Assembly: GCA_023653785.1 (NCBI GenBank)
Contig: JAMKCH010002860.1
Coordinates: 62,001-126,000, forward strand
DNA length: 64,000 bases
Source: Ophioderma brevispina
Lineage: Eukaryota; Echinodermata; Ophiuroidea; Amphilepidida; Ophiodermatidae
Direction of reading: 5' to 3'
Below are positions 11,968 to 24,904 of the stretch, in pieces. Below the pieces are notes generated by a model. It was given only the letters and a program-made list of their open reading frames with translations, was not told where the DNA came from and ran no database searches. The translations under genes and the position numbers were made by a program. The stretch's first letter is position 1. Every line of letters begins with the position of its first letter.

Positions 11968-12600
11968 TACCTGGGCCCCTATTTCATATATGTTAAGATT
12001 AATCTTAAGTGGACTACAGAAGAGTTATTCTTCTTGTTATAAAGGGGCTTTCGTGATCCAAGCCTCGTCCCCGACTTACCTAAAAGAGTTGAGATGTTTC
12101 TATCATCTGAACCGTTAGATCCTTAGTAATTCACGTGTGCCCATCTTACTGCATATCGGTAAGAAATTCGCATTTTGTATTTTCTTTCCGTAAACGGACA
12201 AATTAACACACAGTAGCATACTGGGCCCGTGGGAAACGAGCATTGCTGCAGAACCAAAACCCGCAATGATCGGGATCAGCTCAAATTTGGAAAAGAAGCT
12301 TTTCTCAGCTATCCAGTGATAATAATAAAACAGAAGGTGCTGAAATCACGAAATGCACCTTTAACTCATTTCTAACCAATTAAGTCGAAATTGGAAGATT
12401 TTTCTTAAGCCCTAGATTTTTTGATAAGTTCAAGCTTACAGTGTGTTTTTTATATACCCACCTGGGTTTCTCTGGGTTCTGTTATTAATTTTACTTTACA
12501 AATTCGTAAATTATTTTTAAGAAGTCTTACGACTTAGAAGAATCATTCATTCTTCTGTAAAATTCATTCAAGATTAATCTTAAACTTTTGGATCAGGAAG
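11968..12600. mobile_element. outer MITE interrupted by another element
   Basis: The left arm TTAAGATTAATCTTAAG...ACAGAAGAG (11993-12025) pairs with the inverse of TTCTTCTGTAAAATTCATTC...AAGATTAATCTTAA at about 12550-12586. The arms are split by the insertion at 12042-12361. The 5' flank starts GGGCCCCTATTTCAT. Outer ends are less certain than the arms. Confidence 0.65.
12042..12361. mobile_element. TA-flanked MITE family A, copy 1 (nested)
   Basis: The termini are AAGGGGCTTTCGTGATC and, inverted, AAGGTGCATTTCGTGATT, each with TA directly outside (12040-12041 and 12362-12363). The body aligns end to end with 54603-54946 through CATCTGAACCGTT, CCGTAAACGGACA, CCGTGGGAAACGAGCATT, CGGGATCAGCT and AAAACAGAAGGTGCTG. 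It lies inside the outer element at 11968-12600, so it inserted later. It is non-coding and was presumably mobilised by a transposase elsewhere. Confidence 0.88.
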
Positions 12601-13683
12601 CATGCTGTATGAAAACAGAATAAGAAGTCCTTAGCTAGGCAAGTATCGGAAGTGTCGCACATCCTCATTTGCCCAAGGGTCTGGCTTTTCCCAAAAATAA
12701 ATAAGAATTTGCTAAAGATGATAAGCTGTACCCAGTAAGTTTTGAGGGAAAATGGTCTGAGAGTCCCTCAAGTTTAACTCCCTACTTGCATTAGAAAGAA
12801 TGTGGCACCCAAAGTATCCTCGGGCTACAGGTCCTAGCTGGTTGCAACTCAAAATGGCCATCTTCGTTTTTACATACCTCCTTTAAAGTCAATTTTGTTC
12901 CAGATGGTTGGTCAAAATCTATTGTGCCAATGGTTTTGCTCCAAGAAGAAAGAAAATACATCCAAAACCAATCTCAGTCAGTCCATTTTCAGCAAAATAT
13001 ATACAATTCCTTCAGTTTGCTAAAAAATACTAGAGCTGAGACCTAGTAGAAACAAAACTATGTGTTTACACAGAAAAAATATTGTAGTACACCAAACAAA
13101 GACATTAAGCTCTAGATTGACTTCTTTGAGAGCACCTGTTACGACTGTGGGAATTTTACTTTACCATTCCGGCATCTCACTTAAAATGAAATCACAGGCA
13201 ACTGTGCTTTATTGAATACAAGGCACATTGGCTTGTAACATGCCCACCACCACAAACAACTATCCCCACAAGGACCACTTAAATTTACGATAAATGTATA
13301 TTAGGATGGAAGTGGTACTCTCTTCATGACGAATTGAAACCAAGGTTGAAAAAATAAGATATCGCCAAATTACACCTTTATTCTCATTTTTATTAACATT
13401 CTATTAGTGTCCTCTTTAACCTAATTTTGCAATCATTATGGCTTAAATACACAAGAAAGGACTGCCACCGACCCATTGAGAAAAATCAACAACCCAATTG
13501 AATGCAAAGAACTTGTCCATTTAGACATAATGTTGGCATGGCGCTCGGCATGTAGCAAAATGCGTTATGACACAGGCACATCACCTCCAAATAACGTCCA
13601 TACACACTGAGTACTACCCCGTCTAAATCGCGAATTGATATGGGGAAGGAACATCTGGAAATCTAAGATTCCCACAAGCTGTT
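12601..13683. other. unassigned sequence
   Basis: No gene, RNA or repeat structure was recognised. Confidence 0.4.
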
Positions 13684-14032
13684 TTAATGCGACTCAGAGA
13701 TTTCCGAGGAGAGCGCCCTTATTTTCAACAAATTGTGTTTTCTGCATATACATATGATTTTTCCATATATAATCACTGTGTGAACTACTAAGCTAAAAAA
13801 ATGAAGTCTTCACATATAAAATCACAACTTTGTTATAATTTCTCTCCGGATCCGGATTTTTGTTATACACAGTATCCTCTGGCACTGGTTATTATACATA
13901 AATATTTACTGCATGAAACGAAAAAATTCCGATTCACTCAACCTGTGGGAATTGGGGCCTTTTCGGTAACTGCTTGTTCAGTTGTTTACAACAAAAAATT
14001 ATATTTAAAACAATCTCTGAGTCAGCCTTTAA
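13684..14032. mobile_element. TTAA-flanked MITE family B, copy 1
   Basis: The left end TTAATGCGACTCAGAGATTT and the right end CTCTGAGTCAGCCTTTAA are inverted relative to each other. Interior blocks shared with copy 2 include CATATAAAATCACAACTTTG, TTTTTGTTATACAC and CGATTCACTCAA-like sequence. The TTAA at the ends suggests TTAA target choice, known for piggyBac and Kolobok elements; assignment to either is inference. The 97-codon frame across it is incidental. Confidence 0.75.
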
Positions 14033-16383
14033 TTGTGCAACGAGGGTTGCACATCTCATACCGCCCCTTAAAAATCAAAATCCGTATGATGTAGCCTGTT
14101 TATATACAATAATCTAACCTAATCCTCATCTAAGGATTAAGCTGAGAATTCTTTTGGGTACAAAAATGGTGACATTTCTAATTTCGTACTGGAGCAATAC
14201 AAAATTCAGCCTATGTGTATCTTGAAATATAACCCAAATTAAAATTCACCTTTTCTGTAGACAAATACAAGTAAGATCTCATTGAGGGTCTTATCTTTAT
14301 GGTATCATTCATATGACCAATATATGGATGCTCGAATATTGTTGCACCTTTAAGAATAACCCAAATGTTGGTGTTATTTACATAAACACACTGTACATTT
14401 GGTGAACGTGTGGATGCTATCCTTGTATTATAATAACAAACGTTTCTATATTGTGTAAGTCCTGCATGGCTTTGTAGGTAGGATGTTGCCATTTGATTTG
14501 TGAGACACCTATTTGTTTTTTAAGAATAGAGTTCTTATACAAGGTCCAAGCTTGCTAACCAGCTTGGATAATGAATTGTCTTGGATAAGTCCTTTAAAAA
14601 CACTGATATATTATGTATTACAAAGATGTACACTTCCTATCAGTCATGCCTAAATACTTAATAATAATGGCTTTTATTTTAGAGAGGATTTAATTTTGTT
14701 ATTTTTTTTATTTTTTATGATATAGGTTGGCATTGGTTTTTTAGGGGGCAAAATAGCAAATCAACAGAAAACAATTCGTATATATAAAAATAAGAGAACC
14801 CTCTTTGCTGATAATTTCACTATTATCAATTTCTACTGATTCTTTCTGATTGTTTTTTTATCAACTGTCATATACATAAATGTTACATGTTATTTTGCTT
14901 TATGTAGTATGCACTGGGTTGTAAATTCAACCAATCGATGTACAGTTTGTTTTATGTATGTCAAATAAGTTTGCTACATCGTGTATAATTAAGATTAGAC
15001 TTTGTATAACGATTTTGCTTATTATCTAAGTGAATGTGCAGTTTTCTACATGATACAAGCTTGATAGTATAGTGTTGATGTGATCCTCTTATTTGCCAGG
15101 CAACGTTGATGATTAAGACAGATGACTGTATCAGCATGATAAGAAATGATGTGTTTCTGATGACTAAAACTCGTCGAATATCAGACGAGCGCTATGATTA
15201 CATACCCATACTACATCACTGCATCCATAACATTATTTGTTACCTTCATTAAGGTTTGCTGGCAGACATGTACTCATTGCTTTATGTTCTTAAAGAATGT
15301 AAATACTATTGTAACAGTGTGTATGTCAGTGTTATCCGTTCACGTGACCTGTTTTACTCAACATCAATATTTACTTATAACTGCCAACCAAAGTTACATA
15401 GAGCAAGTTACAACAGACTTATCAAAGTACTCCTTCATACAGGGTGTCCAAAAAGGTATTTGTATTTACAATCATAGTTAAATCAAACAGGATTGGACAA
15501 GGTTTGACCGTGATTCTTATTCCTGTGCATGTTCACCATTGTGGACATTGTTGAAAACTTTCCCATCGTTACTTACATCTAATTGTCATTCTGGCTTTAT
15601 TCTGTTTTAAGGAAATCTTTCTAAAACATAGTAATGCCCAAAAAAAGTATGTGTGTACATTGTTTTGTTGTACATAGACTGGTGTAACACACAAATCAAT
15701 TGTGTTAATCACTAGATCCCAAGTAAAAAACTTTGTTGATTGGGATTTTGATGGATCAGGTCTCTTTTTTAGTTGACACCCATTTTCAATAAACAGAGCT
15801 GATGTTGCATTCAAAATGTTTCTTAAAATTCTTAGTAATTTTAATGTATAAAATAGCCAAATGACCATATTCATTTTGAGATCGATTGGAAACGTGTACA
15901 AATTAAAATAGTCATGTTTACACAAAATATATGATGAGTGTATGTCGTGAACTTAAGTTCAAGTCAAGACATCTATTCTACATGAAATTACCAGGTGGTA
16001 ATGTACATGCATTATGTTAAATGTTGGCAAGTGTTCAAGAATGTTAGCCCTAGCTGCACCTGTCACTAAATGGCTTTTCATATCGTGAAAACCTGCATGT
16101 ATGCTAAGTGCAATTTTTGCTACATTGATTTTCACAATATTTGCTACATACCGCTTTTCAAAGTTTGTTTACCATGTATTGTCAATATTTTCCAATTCCC
16201 CGTAAGGCATTGCAATATTTCAAAGATAGCTAGGTTTTTAGTACTGAGTAGGAAATTATCTGAGAGCCTAAATAATGACAGGAAGGACCATTGTTATAAG
16301 AAATTTACAATTTCTTTATTTTTAACCAAAAAGCATTTGAATTATTTAGACAAGGATGACTTTTTGAAACACTGATGTGTACA
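14033..16383. other. unassigned sequence
   Basis: No gene is supported. A 118-codon minus-strand frame at 15569-15925 shows no domain, and a 93-codon one at 14211-14492 likewise. Confidence 0.4.
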
Positions 16384-16750
16384 TTAAAGGCTGATCTCGG
16401 ATTTCCTAGGATGGCGCCGGGTCAATTTCCATTCCAAAAAAATCGGTTTTTTTGCATGTATATAATGCTTATCCATATACTACATACTGTGTGAAATTGC
16501 TAAGCTTAATCGCATTCCTTCATATAGAAAATCACAACTTTGTTATAAAATTCCGGATACGGCATTTTTGTTATACACCTTAATCCTTGGGACGTAATAC
16601 TAACACATAAATGTTTTACTGCATCAAAACGCAAAATCCGATTCATCTCAAATTTCGGAATTGTTGCATTTAAGTACTATCTTAGTTCTAGTTGACTATT
16701 TTTCATTATACACAAAAATAATATTTTCGAAAGCTCTGAGTCAACTTTTA
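16384..16750. mobile_element. TTAA-flanked MITE family B, copy 2
   Basis: The left end TTAAAGGCTGATCTCGGATT and the right end CTCTGAGTCAACTTTTA match copy 1 in order and spacing. Shared interior includes TAGAAAATCACAACTTTG, TTTTTGTTATACACCTTAAT and CGCAAAATCCGATTCATCTC. The right TTAA is altered to TTTA. Confidence 0.75.
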
Positions 16751-17292
16751 CGCCAAATTATGCATGTTGAATAGATTGAAAACTCTACAAAGTTTTTAGT
16801 ATAACGTAAATACTAATTAATGTAATATAATCCATGTATAATAGTGCTATGATTAAAGAGAGAATAATTAATTTGTATATTAAAGTCAAACTAGTCCTAT
16901 GCTGTTGCAAATTTTATTTTGACTGCTTTCGATTAAATATTAAAAATTAACCACAAAAATGTTAATAAGCATGTTTTAACATGAGTTAATTTCCTCTTTG
17001 TGGATGAGAAAAATTTTAATTTGGCCAAGATCTGCAGGTTGTTAATCATGAAACTATTTTCCAACACGTCAACCCCCCCCCCCTCACGTGTAGATCGAGC
17101 CCCCTATTTTGTTTAAATACAGGGTGTTGTTACCATTTCATTTAAATGGTTATTGTTACCTTAGGGTCACCGTCCTGTATTTGATACTCGCCGTTGTTTT
17201 GTTTTCGCATTTTGACGCTTGGTGATAATTCACTTTAGTTTGTCTGACATCGAGAGATGGAGCCCATTTATGGTAGAATCTCAAACTCCTAC
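16751..17292. other. unassigned AT-rich sequence with C run
   Basis: Contains a C homopolymer near 17070 and a short ATTTAAATG palindrome near 17140. No gene was recognised. Confidence 0.4.
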
Positions 17293-17711
17293 GGGGCCAC
17301 TTGTAGGTCAAATGTGGATAAGATCGGTTAATCAAGGACTTTCAAATGCACCCTAACACGTATTTTCACCGACTAAATAACAGCTAAACCATACCCTAAA
17401 CAAGTAGTTTTTATCTGTTTATGATCCCCTCAACAAGTACGCAATCGTAAATATACCCTTTTATTACTTCTTGTTTTACTTTCCAAGTTCCCATTACAAT
17501 ACTTTGGATGATTTTGATCCATGTTTAATGAGATATAACATATAACATGACAATTTCGGGGTTCAGTAAAAAACATACCCTTTTTCCATATTTTGCTGTT
17601 TGGACCCCCTAAAGATGTACGCGTTTACATCGCCTGTTGGAAAAAAACACCCTTTTTACGCGTTTTATCTTGTTCACGCAGCAATATCCACTTTGAAATA
17701 CAAGTGGCCCC
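17293..17711. mobile_element. MITE, about 420 bp
   Basis: The left end GGGGCCACTTGTAGGTCAAA (17293) is inverted at the right end (TTTGAAATACAAGTGGCCCC, closing near 17711), and the homology continues inward as GTGGATA / TATCCAC. The interior has semi-regular ACCC...CCCT pieces and ACGCGTTT motifs, with no coding capacity. Target duplication is not clear. Confidence 0.8.
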
Positions 17712-18531
17712 CCGGGTCAGTACTTAACGTTTTTCAGTTTGTTTTTTGTTATCTAATCTCTCAACTAATAAATCTGATAAATTTTGGATTTTTTTTTTTT
17801 ATATAGCTCCCGATAAACATCTGCCGTAAAATCCTAAGAGGAATTTCGTGGAACTTGTATCTGTGTAGTAAATGAACAGAATTTAAAGATACTTTACTTT
17901 GTACTTTTCTTCAAACTCGGACTTGAGATGTCAATGGGACAATTAATGATGTGGTTACATGGTGTACACATACACTATACATCTAATGTACAATCATGTA
18001 TATGTACATATTGATATAACAAAATTCACTGAACGATGTCAGACCAGATTCGACAAATCAAATTTTTGTTAATCTAATAGTTGAGTTAAAGTAAGTCTAC
18101 CACAAAGCAAATGTAAATGACGGTCCATTTCTTTACCCTAAACATGCCTAATAGTAAAGGAATGAAACTGTTTAAGGAATCAGTAATGAATACAGCTACA
18201 ATAAAGACGATATTTATGAATATCATTGCTGAGATTTATAATATTTCCCACACCACTTTACGAAACAGGTGATTCTTCATACCACTTGCGTTGCCTACTT
18301 TCACCATTACCTTTTCTTACAACTTTACCTGAGATAACTTTTGACTAGCAGGCAACACAAAAACTGCTAATTTTTGAAAGGAGAAGATGAGGTGTATATA
18401 ATGCATAAATACTGGGTCAACACACTATTATGTTTTGATCTAAGTGTTTTAATATGAATAAATATTCAAAATTTTATCACAAAATGATTCTTCGTAAGAT
18501 ATTGTTCAAATTTGATTTTGGCCTTCTCTCT

Positions 18532-18562
<31 letters not shown>

Positions 18563-20226
18563 AGAGCAGAAACATAAAACTCAGCTACACAAATCATTTT
18601 TTCAAATTGTGGATGGCATGGGTTGAAACATGGGTGGACGTTTCCCGGGTTTTGGCAAGATAAAAAAATTTGTTTTTGAAAAAAAAAAAAGTGTTGGATG
18701 TTTGTTGCAGTATGTAGATAGTGGCTAGTCTTTCAATGAGGCTTTTGAGATGGTACTCGGTTTTCTAGTCGAAGTCTGAAACACTCTTCGGGCATTAGTA
18801 GGTTACACTAGCTAAGGAGCGAAAGAACCACAACGTATTTCCTCCCTAAATATCTCGTCACGCTTAATGAACAAAATAAAGTCCCTAAGAGATGAAAACG
18901 CAATCAGGTCGTCCATAATCTAAATTCGTTGGACCTCATTACACACGCCATATTAATGAGTGATGGTAGTACGTAATTTGTGAAAGAAAGCGATAACAAA
19001 GAAAATCTTCTGACGTTTTAACCTGTTGCTGCTGAATTATCTTACAAACGCATTAGTCATACACCCATTACAAAGCTTGTACTCCGTATACTGTTGATAC
19101 TGCACCACACGAGCACGATTCTTCCGTGATGGAGTATGCAGATTTTCTGTGTATCAGGATTATATGGATAAATTAGTTGATTTCTCAAACCATACCAAAA
19201 CTGGTCGGACCTCATCTTACCAAACTGGACATAAAAGCAATGAAACCACCGAATTAGGTAGAAAAGCGTCGTATTCATCGAATGGCCACTCTGGCTGTGC
19301 TGTGACTCAGTTTTCTTAATATCTCACAATCGTTAGGTAAGTTTTTATTGGTAAGGCCTGCATTACTGTTGTATTGGCAAAGACAAAAAGGTTAATGCCT
19401 ATTTTTATAGGCTGAGTCCGTACCGTAGATGCAGTACAGTATGCATTTTGCTCTTACCCTAAATGCTTGGTGAGCCCAGGTAGATCTCTGATCAGACCAA
19501 CAGGTACATTATGTTCATGCAATTACAACCGTAAATTACAGTATGAAAATGTCCCATATCTTTCCTTAACAATTTTGTAGATGTCTTTTATATTTAGCTT
19601 CAAAGAGGTACAACACATTAGGCCTATAGGCTACATACATCTCAGTTTCCGTGTTTGTTCATGGACGTAATAGGCTAGTGTAAGATTACGTCATTGATTA
19701 TTTATTTTTCTTTAGTTGCAGGTGCAATATGCAGTTATGTGTGTAGCTAGTGATTCCGAAATTTTGTTCATATATCCGCCCTGTCTCTCTTTCTTGCGTA
19801 CATTCAAATGTTTTTCAATATTTTTGTACGCCTATATAAAATATAATTTTTGTGTGTCAAAATGCGGGAGTTCCGCTCGATATACCTATTATGACGACAT
19901 AGGAGTGATATTCCCCTACGGTCATATCGGTACACAGTCGCATTTTAGACCTCTGCGTCACAAAATCATTACACTGTGTGGGTAAAAATGTATTGTTATT
20001 TTCATGGGTGAACAGATTCACTCAAAGCAATACTTAAATTGCCAATACAGCTTCAATACCACGAAGTAAATCCCGACCTCCGACTGTTGGATTGGCCTAT
20101 ATAAAATTTATTTGTTAATAACATCTTTAAATGACTAATACACGTGTGTCCTTCGTGTGTATTTTAAGGCATTATGGCCACTGTATGGTGAAACGGCACT
20201 AACACATTTCGTTTTTCATGTAGAAA
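17712..20226. other. unassigned sequence upstream of the tetraspanin-like exon
   Basis: Holds a (TC)n microsatellite at about 18531-18561 and otherwise unique-looking AT-rich DNA. Promoter or 5' UTR elements of the gene starting at 20227 should lie here, but no specific site can be named. Confidence 0.4.
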
Positions 20227-20304
20227 ATGGAGAAGGCTAACCCTCAGAATTCTGCTTTGGGAGGATTGCAGTGTCTTGGTCACTTCTTCAATTTCATACT
20301 TTTA
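20227..20304 (+). CDS. putative tetraspanin first coding exon
   Basis: The ATG at 20227 opens a 26-codon exon reading MEKANPQNSALGGLQCLGHF, then FNFILL, followed directly by a consensus donor GTAAGT at 20305 in phase 0. A short cytoplasmic start with G-L-x-C-L followed by F-F-N-F and hydrophobic residues is the usual N-terminus of tetraspanins (entry into TM1), whose first coding exon commonly ends at this place. Tetraspanins are four-pass membrane organisers of plasma-membrane or endosomal microdomains. The link to the large-loop exons 5.5 kb downstream is inference from order, strand and phase. The exons for the rest of TM1 to TM3 were not found in the intervening DNA. Confidence 0.55.
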
Positions 20305-21419
20305 GTAAGTACTAATTTGATATCCTGGTGTGATCTTTAAAGTGTGAATTAGCAATAACGGCTTTATTACCCTATCATGTATGGTCATACAACATAAGGA
20401 CCCGGAATAAATACGTGTTAACTCCCGGTAATGAACTATATTTTCGCATCTATTGTCCGAGATTAGTTTGCGCAATTTCTCTTTGCAAAAGGAAATGAAT
20501 TTCCTAATAGCACTCATCAATTCCTACTGAGATATACATTACATTTCCGGATTACGTCTTTTCAGAATCTGAGATGTAAAATCATTTCTACAGTTGTGTC
20601 CCCTCAAAAAAGCAACACTTTTCAACTAAAGCAGATGATGATTTTGTATTTTCGTTGTAAGGTAAGGGGAGGGACTATTATCTAATCCCAGAAAATATCA
20701 AATTAGAACGATCGCTAGAACATAGTTTTAAGATATGACCCAGCAATCAAATAACTACCCGCAAGATCCATTTTTTAGAACTGGTGCTCCACAAATATTA
20801 ACTTAATTATGAATGTTTCCGTTTGGTACTGCTCTAAAACGTGCATTTTAGACACTTATAAGATGAAAATGCGAAATATATACCTACCAATTGTCAAATT
20901 CAGACATTGATAGCTTATAATCACATAGTTTTGTGGACAGCCCACAGAGTATCTTAACCCCAAGATTGTACTACAGAATAAATACTTGTTATTTGTAGTT
21001 TTGTGTTGAAACCATTTTTATTTTCATAAGTTCCGAATGTAAGAAGTATGTTGGCAACCCACTCATTTATAAATTGTACGAACGTGTATTTTGTCATTGA
21101 CTTAGTCAAAGTCATGTCTTATATCGTCTTGAAATATGTTTTTATCACGCAAATTAGATAGATTCGTTTTTACCATTATCATAAATAAAATTATGTATAA
21201 AATCAGTATTTGGATCCAGGAGTAGATGTTCTCAAGAAATTTGGCCAATACATGTTTAATTGTAATCAAAATTGTTTTGGCATGTGTTCTTTCATGGCCA
21301 ATCCTTGTGGTTACCAGACGAGGCCCCTCATTGTAGTAAAATGGATTCTGCTGGTTTCTTGATTGCGGGCCTCATATCTAAGCATAATCAAACCAACGAA
21401 TGAACTCGCTGCTTATGTA
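20305..21419 (+). other. probable intron sequence
   Basis: Begins with the GTAAGT donor. Nothing else was recognised before the LINE remnant. Confidence 0.4.
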
Positions 21420-22810
21420 AGACATTGAAAGGTATCAATGCCATTATGCCCGTCTTGTTTGGTCTAGAAATGTTAATGGAGTTGAATATCTACGTGTCAA
21501 CGGTTTTCGGCAGGGTCGAAGTACTACTGATCAACTTGTCGCCTTGAATCTTTTATTCGTGATGGTTTGGTTAGGACATCATGTTGTGTAAGTATTCTTG
21601 ATCTAGAATCGTGTTTTTGGTCCTCAGATTACAAATCTAAGAGATGGGTGTCCGCAAGGTGCATTCTCTGTAACATTATTTTTTTGAAAGTAAATATTAT
21701 TGCCAAAGTGGTCAATACAGGAATGGAGAGATCATTGTTTAAAGATGACTCTCTCTCAAATGCTTCATCAAATTACGCCCACTATATAAAGACAAATGCA
21801 AAATTGCTGAACAAGATTCAGCAAACAGTGGGGCAGATGAAAATGATTTCCGTTTCTCTAAAACTAGAACGTATTCTATGCATTTTTGCACTCAACAATG
21901 ACGTCTTCACCTTGATCCAGAATTAAAATTGCAAATGGTTCCCCTATTCCTGTCGTTTCACGGACTAAATTCTTAGGCCTAATATTTGACAGTAATTAAA
22001 CTTCAAAAGTCACATTGACTACCTGGCGCAGAAATATCAGAACGCTCGAACCGTTTTTAAAAAAAACAAAAAAAAAAAAAAAAAAAAAAAGTATATGGAC
22101 TAGGTGCATATCGCTCAGTCCACTGCTTGTCGTTATATCACTTGTAGATTAAAATTGGACTATAGGTTGCGTTTACTGATATTTTCTGCTCGAAGTCTAT
22201 TGAAAAGAGCTAGTAACCTATTTAGAATCAAGGTCCTTGGACTATGTTTGGTGCTTTCGTATTTCCCCCTATGTAGAGCTTATATGTCGAAGCTAATGAC
22301 CCTCCATTACATCTAAAGAGGGAAAAATTAGCTCGTCCAACATGCTCTTAAAGCTTCAAATGTAATGTTGATATCCCAACACATGAGAGCATATTTTCTC
22401 TAAATTTACCAATTTCTAGCACTAGTACAACTATGCTATTTCCATCCTTTGGGAATTCCGTATAAAAAAGAGGCTTTTTCGCAGGGTGTGTCCAATTCTG
22501 ATAACATTGCATCATTTTATTTTTCCCATTAGTCCTCTTTGACAAATATTTAACTTCATATAGACCTAACTTTGTCAATATAAGGAAGGTTTAACTGATG
22601 ATCTTCTTTTTCAGCTAAATTTGATGAACATAGGCCCTAAATAGCATCAGCATCGAGCTATTATTCGGATGGGTCCAATTTTTTTGACAGGGCTGCAGCA
22701 CAGCTTTACAGTTACGTGCTCAACGTCAAATTAGGTTTACCTTATAATGCATCTATTTTGTGAATTGCAGCAATTATGGGGAGATGGCCTTAGATTTAGC
22801 TTAAATTTCC
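21420..22810 (+). pseudogene. degenerate Jockey/I-type LINE (RT plus RNase H)
   Basis: Several non-LTR polymerase landmarks occur in order but in shifting frames. FRQGRSTTDQLVALN (about 21500) is the RT entry motif. SILDLESC stands for the FLDLEKAFD catalytic block, GCPQGAFSVTLF (about 21648) for the xGVPQGSxLS motif, and SLFKDDSLSNAS for the YADD/FADD block (21730-21770). KFLGLIFD-like sequence lies near 21970 and SLYVEANDPPLHLKREKL (about 22270) is the post-RT connector. YSDGS (about 22660) with a downstream ASI...A..AI marks an RNase H domain. An A-rich run of about 35 bases (22055-22090) interrupts it. RT plus RNase H argues for the I/Jockey group rather than CR1. It is dead, and lies in an inferred intron of the tetraspanin-like gene in the same orientation. 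Confidence 0.75.
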
Positions 22811-24650
22811 AACGAGAGCCATTTCATTCTAGTCTTATAGCTTTGAAATGCAGAGAGTGTCGCCATCCCCTGACCTGTTGATGAAGGATTGTCTCAATTT
22901 GTCTCAATTGCAAAAATATGTTGTCTTAGCTTTGTATCCATACACTATTGTATTCAAGGCAATGAACGGGTTTAAGCTCCTTTAATATGAATATACAAGC
23001 TGAGAGCCCCCCCCCCCCCAACGTGTTAGTAACAGACCCTACCCTTCCCTAACACTGTATGCATTTATAGGCCTATATGTTTTTAAAATCTTATGCTATC
23101 GTAACACTTATTTGAACCAGGTGGTGTGTTCCTATGGACCCCCAATTTGTTTTTGGCGCTGGGCCGCTTTACTCGTGCTTTTTGGTCCTAAATTTTTTGT
23201 AATTGTCCTGACTTTTTAATGCGCTTCTTTTTTCACATACCAAAATAATTAAATCGGCCAATCCGTTACTGATATATTAGTTGTGTTTCCCATGGACCCC
23301 CCCTTGGTCACTCACGGATCATTTTTGAGATATTTTTAAAAAAATAATAATAATAAACCGAGAACCAAAGCCCTTTTTTTTTGCTGATATAAGTTCCCAC
23401 ATACATTAAGTAAACAATTATTCAGTACATTAAAAATAATTAACCCTTTATGTTGCTGACAACAAAAAACATTTTCATCATGTGACTTGCCAAACCTGTA
23501 CTGTCAAACTCTATGACGTGTTATTTTGCACCAACCCGTCCAAAATAACGGATTCCCTAAAACGCTGGTTTTGTGTTAACTATAATATTTTGGGTCCTTC
23601 TAGAATAATATAATCAACATAAAGAAGTTTTTAAAATGTTTTAATGTAAGCACAAGGCTCATTTGAATTTCCGTCTTTTATGCCCAATTTTCGCAGTGTT
23701 TGGTAAACAATGTTGCCCCTAATTTGCAACCCAAATAACAATCCATTTTTTTTGGCGATTTGGGGTTGTCTTTATGACCCTTTCCCATGTTGTATAAATT
23801 TCGTGCCATAATCCCCTCGGGAAGTGTTCCTTAGGGGGGGGGTCCAAATGGAACCCCCCCCCCCCTTGGCACCAACGGAGTGAAAACCCCTGGTACTTAA
23901 GTGGTTAAGCCACCCGCTTATACTAGTGAAATTGGCATTATGGAAATTGGTAAAAATGTTTATCCGTAAGTTATTTGATCATAGGTTGGTTTGTGGTGTG
24001 GCAGCTGCTCTTTTTTGTTCTCTGAATAGTTTCACGCTTCGAATGGACAGGATAAGGAGCAGTACTCTCGCTATTGTTGTTTGATGTACCTAGTGGCTAA
24101 TTTAAGTCTTACTTCCGAAGGAATATTTGTCGTTCTGATCGCTTGGTGGAGCAGTTGCAATATGTACCGATGAACAGATGTACGCTAATATGGGTAAGAA
24201 TCGCACGAATTTAGCCACTGTATTGGGGACATAATCCTAAGTCGAACCTCTCCGCTTGTTGCAATTGATAACCAAAAAAAAAAACAAAACAAACAACAAC
24301 AAAACAAAACAAAACGACATACAAACCCAAAATAGATAATTCCCTGTTTTTAGTATAATTTTCTCTAGAAACATGCATATCACCAAAAACGTTTTGAGTT
24401 TAATTGGTCCGCCTTTGGATCATAGAAGTAAAAAGTTTTACTAAATTGAACCCATAGGACAGTTTGCTTTATGAAAAACGTGGTCGATCCATATTTGGAG
24501 AATTTTTGTTTACAACACATAAAAATATTAACCTTTCTTCGAATACCAAAAATCTAATTTTTATAGACTAAAGTGGGATGGATTTACTTACGCGAAGGCA
24601 CCCACCTGTAAGGGGTTTTTAATAACATAAACATGGTACAACCATACACT
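22811..24650. repeat. C/G-homopolymer repeat pieces and unassigned DNA
   Basis: TTCCTATGGACCCCC near 23130, TTCCCATGGACCCCCCC near 23287 and an inverted GGGGTCCAAATGGAACCCCC block near 23840 resemble the termini at 36030, 36200, 36765 and 37300. This marks relics of one poly-C-ended family. The rest (24000-24640) shows no gene; an A/C-rich tract lies at 24274-24316. Confidence 0.45.
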
Positions 24651-24904
24651 CTCAGAACGTTGGTTAAAATTTTAACCACAAGTATTACAGGTGACAGCCC
24701 AACGTTGGGTAAATTTTTTTACACCATTTGTTGGTCAATATAGCAGATATTGGGTACATTTTACCCAACGTGGACAAAAGTTGGCCCATAATATGGCTAA
24801 AAAATCTTACATTACCCACCAAATGGGTAAAAATTTACCTAACGTTGGGGCCTTTCACCTGTTAATACATATTGGTTAAAATTTTTAACCAACCGTTCTG
24901 ATAG
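24651..24904. mobile_element. MITE with AACGTTGGGT-swarm interior
   Basis: The left end CTCAGAACGTTGGTTAAAAT is inverted at the right end (ATTTTTAACCAACCGTTCTG plus ATAG, ending 24904). Between them, ACCCAACGTTGGGTAAA-type palindromic motifs occur five or more times in both orientations. It has no open frame with a domain. It belongs to the same structural class as the elements at 4837, 11254, 28988 and 32942. Confidence 0.8.

Noticed and set aside
15430..15460. ACAGGGTGTCC stretch as a transposon terminus
   Set aside because: No inverted partner or second copy was found in the window.
18531..18561. Pyrimidine tract as a splice acceptor for an exon at 18562-18663
   Set aside because: It is a TC microsatellite; the downstream frame has no recognisable domain and no clear AG boundary or donor.
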